Below are positions 62,629 to 64,000 of a DNA stretch of 64,000 nucleotides, one piece after another; the first letter of the stretch is position 1; each line of letters begins with the position of its first letter. The notes beneath the pieces are model-generated. The model saw only the letters and a program-made list of their open reading frames with translations. It ran no database searches and had not been told where the DNA came from. This stretch comes from Streptomyces spororaveus (lineage in GTDB: Bacteria; Actinomycetota; Actinomycetes; Streptomycetales; Streptomycetaceae): NCBI RefSeq assembly GCF_016755875.1, contig NZ_BNED01000005.1, forward strand, positions 6,276,001-6,340,000. The letters run 5' to 3'. A program made the translations under genes and the position numbers.

Positions 62629-63504
62629 TCAGAGCTCCGCCGCAAACGGCGGCTCCGCGCCCGCCCGGGTACAGGTCAGGGCCGCCGCGTGGGCGGCGTG
62701 CGCCAACACCTCCGGCCAGTCCACCGGGTGGCCCGGCGCGGCGGCGAGCCGGTGCAGCAGGGCGGCATTGACGGTGTCGCCCGCCCCGATCGTGTCCGCG
62801 ACCTCGACCGGGCGGGCCGCCGCCGAGTACTGCGCGCCCTCCCTCGTCCACACCGTCAGGCCCGCCGCGCCCCGGGTCAGCACCACCGCCGACGGGCCGG
62901 CCGCCAGCCAGTCCTCGACCCGGCCCCCCAGCCAGGCCGCGTCTTCCTCCGAGAGCTTGAGCACGCTCGTGTGCGGCAGCAGGTGCTCCCGGAAGCGCGC
63001 GCGGTACGCCGCCGGGTCCGCGATCAGCGCCGGCCGGATGTTGGGGTCCAGCAGGGTCAGCACCCCGCGCCGGTACTCCCGGCGCAGCAGGGCCTCGTAC
63101 GCGCTCGCGCCCGGTTCGAGGACCAGCGAGCAGGTCCCGAGCGCGAGGGCCCGTACCCCGTCGGGGAGGGCGGGCGGCAGCGTGAACAGCCGGTCCGCCG
63201 TGCCCTCGACGTAGAAGCCGTACGAGGCCGAGCCGTCCGGGGCCAGGGAGGGCACGGCGAGGGTGGTCGGCTCCGGTCCGCGCTGGACCAGCGACAGGTC
63301 CACCCCGGCCGCCCGCAGTCCGGCCAGCAGGCTCTCGCCGAAGCCGTCCGAGGAGACCCGGGAGCAGAAGGCCACCTCGGCGCCGAGCCGCCCGAGCGCG
63401 AGCGCGGTGTTGTACGGTCCGCCGCCCGGCCGGGGCAGCAGCGCGCCCGGCGGCCGCGCCGCGGGCACCAGGTCGATGAGGGCTTCTCCGCCGACGACGA
63501 TCAC
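62629..63504 (-). CDS. PfkB-family sugar kinase (fructokinase-like)
   Basis: A 291-residue ribokinase-fold kinase. It starts VVGGEALIDLVP, has GGGPYNTALALGRLGAEVAF near residue 27 (signature 1) and ADTIGAGDTVNAALLHRL near 240 (signature 2 with catalytic Asp). The N-terminus GEALIDLVP and the LDPNIRPALI segment resemble fructokinases. GTG start at 63504. It converges with the TetR gene 19 bp away. Sugar not certain. Confidence 0.9.
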   Translation of the reverse strand: MIVVGGEALIDLVPAARPPGALLPRPGGGPYNTALALGRLGAEVAFCSRVSSDGFGESLLAGLRAAGVDLSLVQRGPEPTTLAVPSLAPDGSASYGFYVEGTADRLFTLPPALPDGVRALALGTCSLVLEPGASAYEALLRREYRRGVLTLLDPNIRPALIADPAAYRARFREHLLPHTSVLKLSEEDAAWLGGRVEDWLAAGPSAVVLTRGAAGLTVWTREGAQYSAAARPVEVADTIGAGDTVNAALLHRLAAAPGHPVDWPEVLAHAAHAAALTCTRAGAEPPFAAEL

Positions 63505-63645
63505 GCGGGGGAAGCTACCTCATGGGACGCGGGTATCGTCGGGTGGGCCGGTGCCCGGCCGGCGCCCGGCCGGTTCCCGCCGGCGACCCGCCCCGCACCC
63601 CTTCCCCACGTGCCCGCACCCCGTTCCGCAGCTCAGGAGAACCGC

Positions 63646-64000
63646 ATGTCCGCGCCGCAGTCGCCCGCCCGCCGTACCGTCCTCAAGGGCGCCGCCGCGC
63701 TCGCCGGGGCCACGGGCGCCGGAGTGACCCTGGCCGCCTGTTCCACCGAGAGCCGCAGCGGGGGCCACACCCCCGCCACCCCCACCGCGCCGGTGGACCT
63801 GGGGGCCGCGGCCGATGTCCCGGTGGGCGGCGCGAAGCTGTACCGGGAGAACAAGCTGATCGTCAGCTGCCCGGCGGAGGGCCAGTACAAGGCGTTCAGC
63901 GCCCAGTGCACACACGCCGGCTGCGTCCTGGACAAGATCGTCGAGGGTGAGGGGAACTGCCCCTGCCACGGCAGCCGCTTCGACGTGACGACCGGCAAGG
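63646..64000 (+). CDS. Rieske [2Fe-2S] protein, partial (runs off the window)
   Basis: The first 118 residues of a secreted Rieske protein, cut by the window end. A twin-arginine signal (ARRTVLKGAAALAGATGAGV) ends in the lipobox-like LAAC near residue 31. After a Pro/Thr spacer the Rieske site reads CTHAGC (88-93) and CPCHGS (105-110), with both Cys-His pairs. It should be exported folded by the Tat pathway and may be a lipoprotein electron carrier or the small subunit-like protein of an oxidase. The ATG follows CAGGAGA. The missing C-terminus prevents finer assignment. Confidence 0.9.
   Translation, partial: MSAPQSPARRTVLKGAAALAGATGAGVTLAACSTESRSGGHTPATPTAPVDLGAAADVPVGGAKLYRENKLIVSCPAEGQYKAFSAQCTHAGCVLDKIVEGEGNCPCHGSRFDVTTGK

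Overview
This is a chromosomal core segment of a high-GC actinomycete, almost certainly a Streptomyces. The support is the very GC-rich, C-ending codon use, a long chaplin with a class E sortase signal (LAHTG), mycothiol-era actinobacterial families (DinB-like maleylpyruvate isomerase family, DUF3068, DUF4184, DUF2293, DUF6343), many leaderless or GTG starts, and a gene order (pyk, pdtaR, liv operon, polA, rpsA, coaE, ogt, uvrB, terD, terC, uvrA) that from memory matches the S. coelicolor region between SCO2014 and SCO1958. I see no insertion sequence, prophage, integrase, CRISPR array or rRNA operon.

Layout. 1-5.5 kb: SIMPL-domain protein, pyruvate kinase, a MarR-like gene behind a SoxR/MerR-type promoter, a NUDIX hydrolase, a membrane protein, and an HTH/LAGLIDADG-like gene next to an odd tRNA with a CAA anticodon. 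5.6-12.1 kb: ANTAR response regulator (PdtaR type), then the five-gene branched-chain amino acid ABC transporter read leftwards. 12.6-19 kb: lipoprotein, thioesterase, FdhF/YdeP oxidoreductase, polA. 19-27 kb: secreted and membrane proteins, helicase HrpB and a methyltransferase. 27.2-31.3 kb: rpsA, PAC2 protein, coaE, TPR protein. 31.3-42.7 kb: accessory genes, including a membrane-anchored HTH protein, an SNF2 helicase with a translationally coupled SWIM protein, a chaplin, and a WGR/beta-propeller protein. 42.8-48.8 kb: psuG and a PfkB kinase, a decayed methyltransferase, cupin, MFS, ogt, glycerophosphodiesterase. 49-55 kb: uvrB, two TerD-type genes and a TerC gene behind a candidate Mn2+ riboswitch. 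55-64 kb: MHS-type MFS, MBL hydrolase, mycothiol-type isomerase, uvrA, an NAD(P)-binding protein with a divergent TetR regulator, a sugar kinase and the start of a Rieske protein.

The main theme is DNA repair and stress. polA, the SNF2 helicase, the WGR protein, uvrB and (more weakly) ogt each have a match to the actinobacterial RecA-independent damage promoter (RecA-NDp, the PafBC-dependent element: tTGTCRgtg, 8 nt, TAnnnT). These five sites, scattered over 33 kb and on both strands, look like one regulon, and they bring the uncharacterised WGR/beta-propeller protein and the SNF2-SWIM pair into it. The TerD/TerC group adds an envelope and metal stress module whose TerC leader can fold so that one strand of the aptamer P1 helix alternatively covers the ribosome binding site.

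Other notable points are a class I tRNA with a leucine (CAA) anticodon but no long variable arm, a strong C-over-G bias on the + strand in roughly the first 3.4 kb whichever way the genes run, and acidic or lysine-rich low-complexity tails on LivG and UvrA. All calls were made by reading; no search was run.
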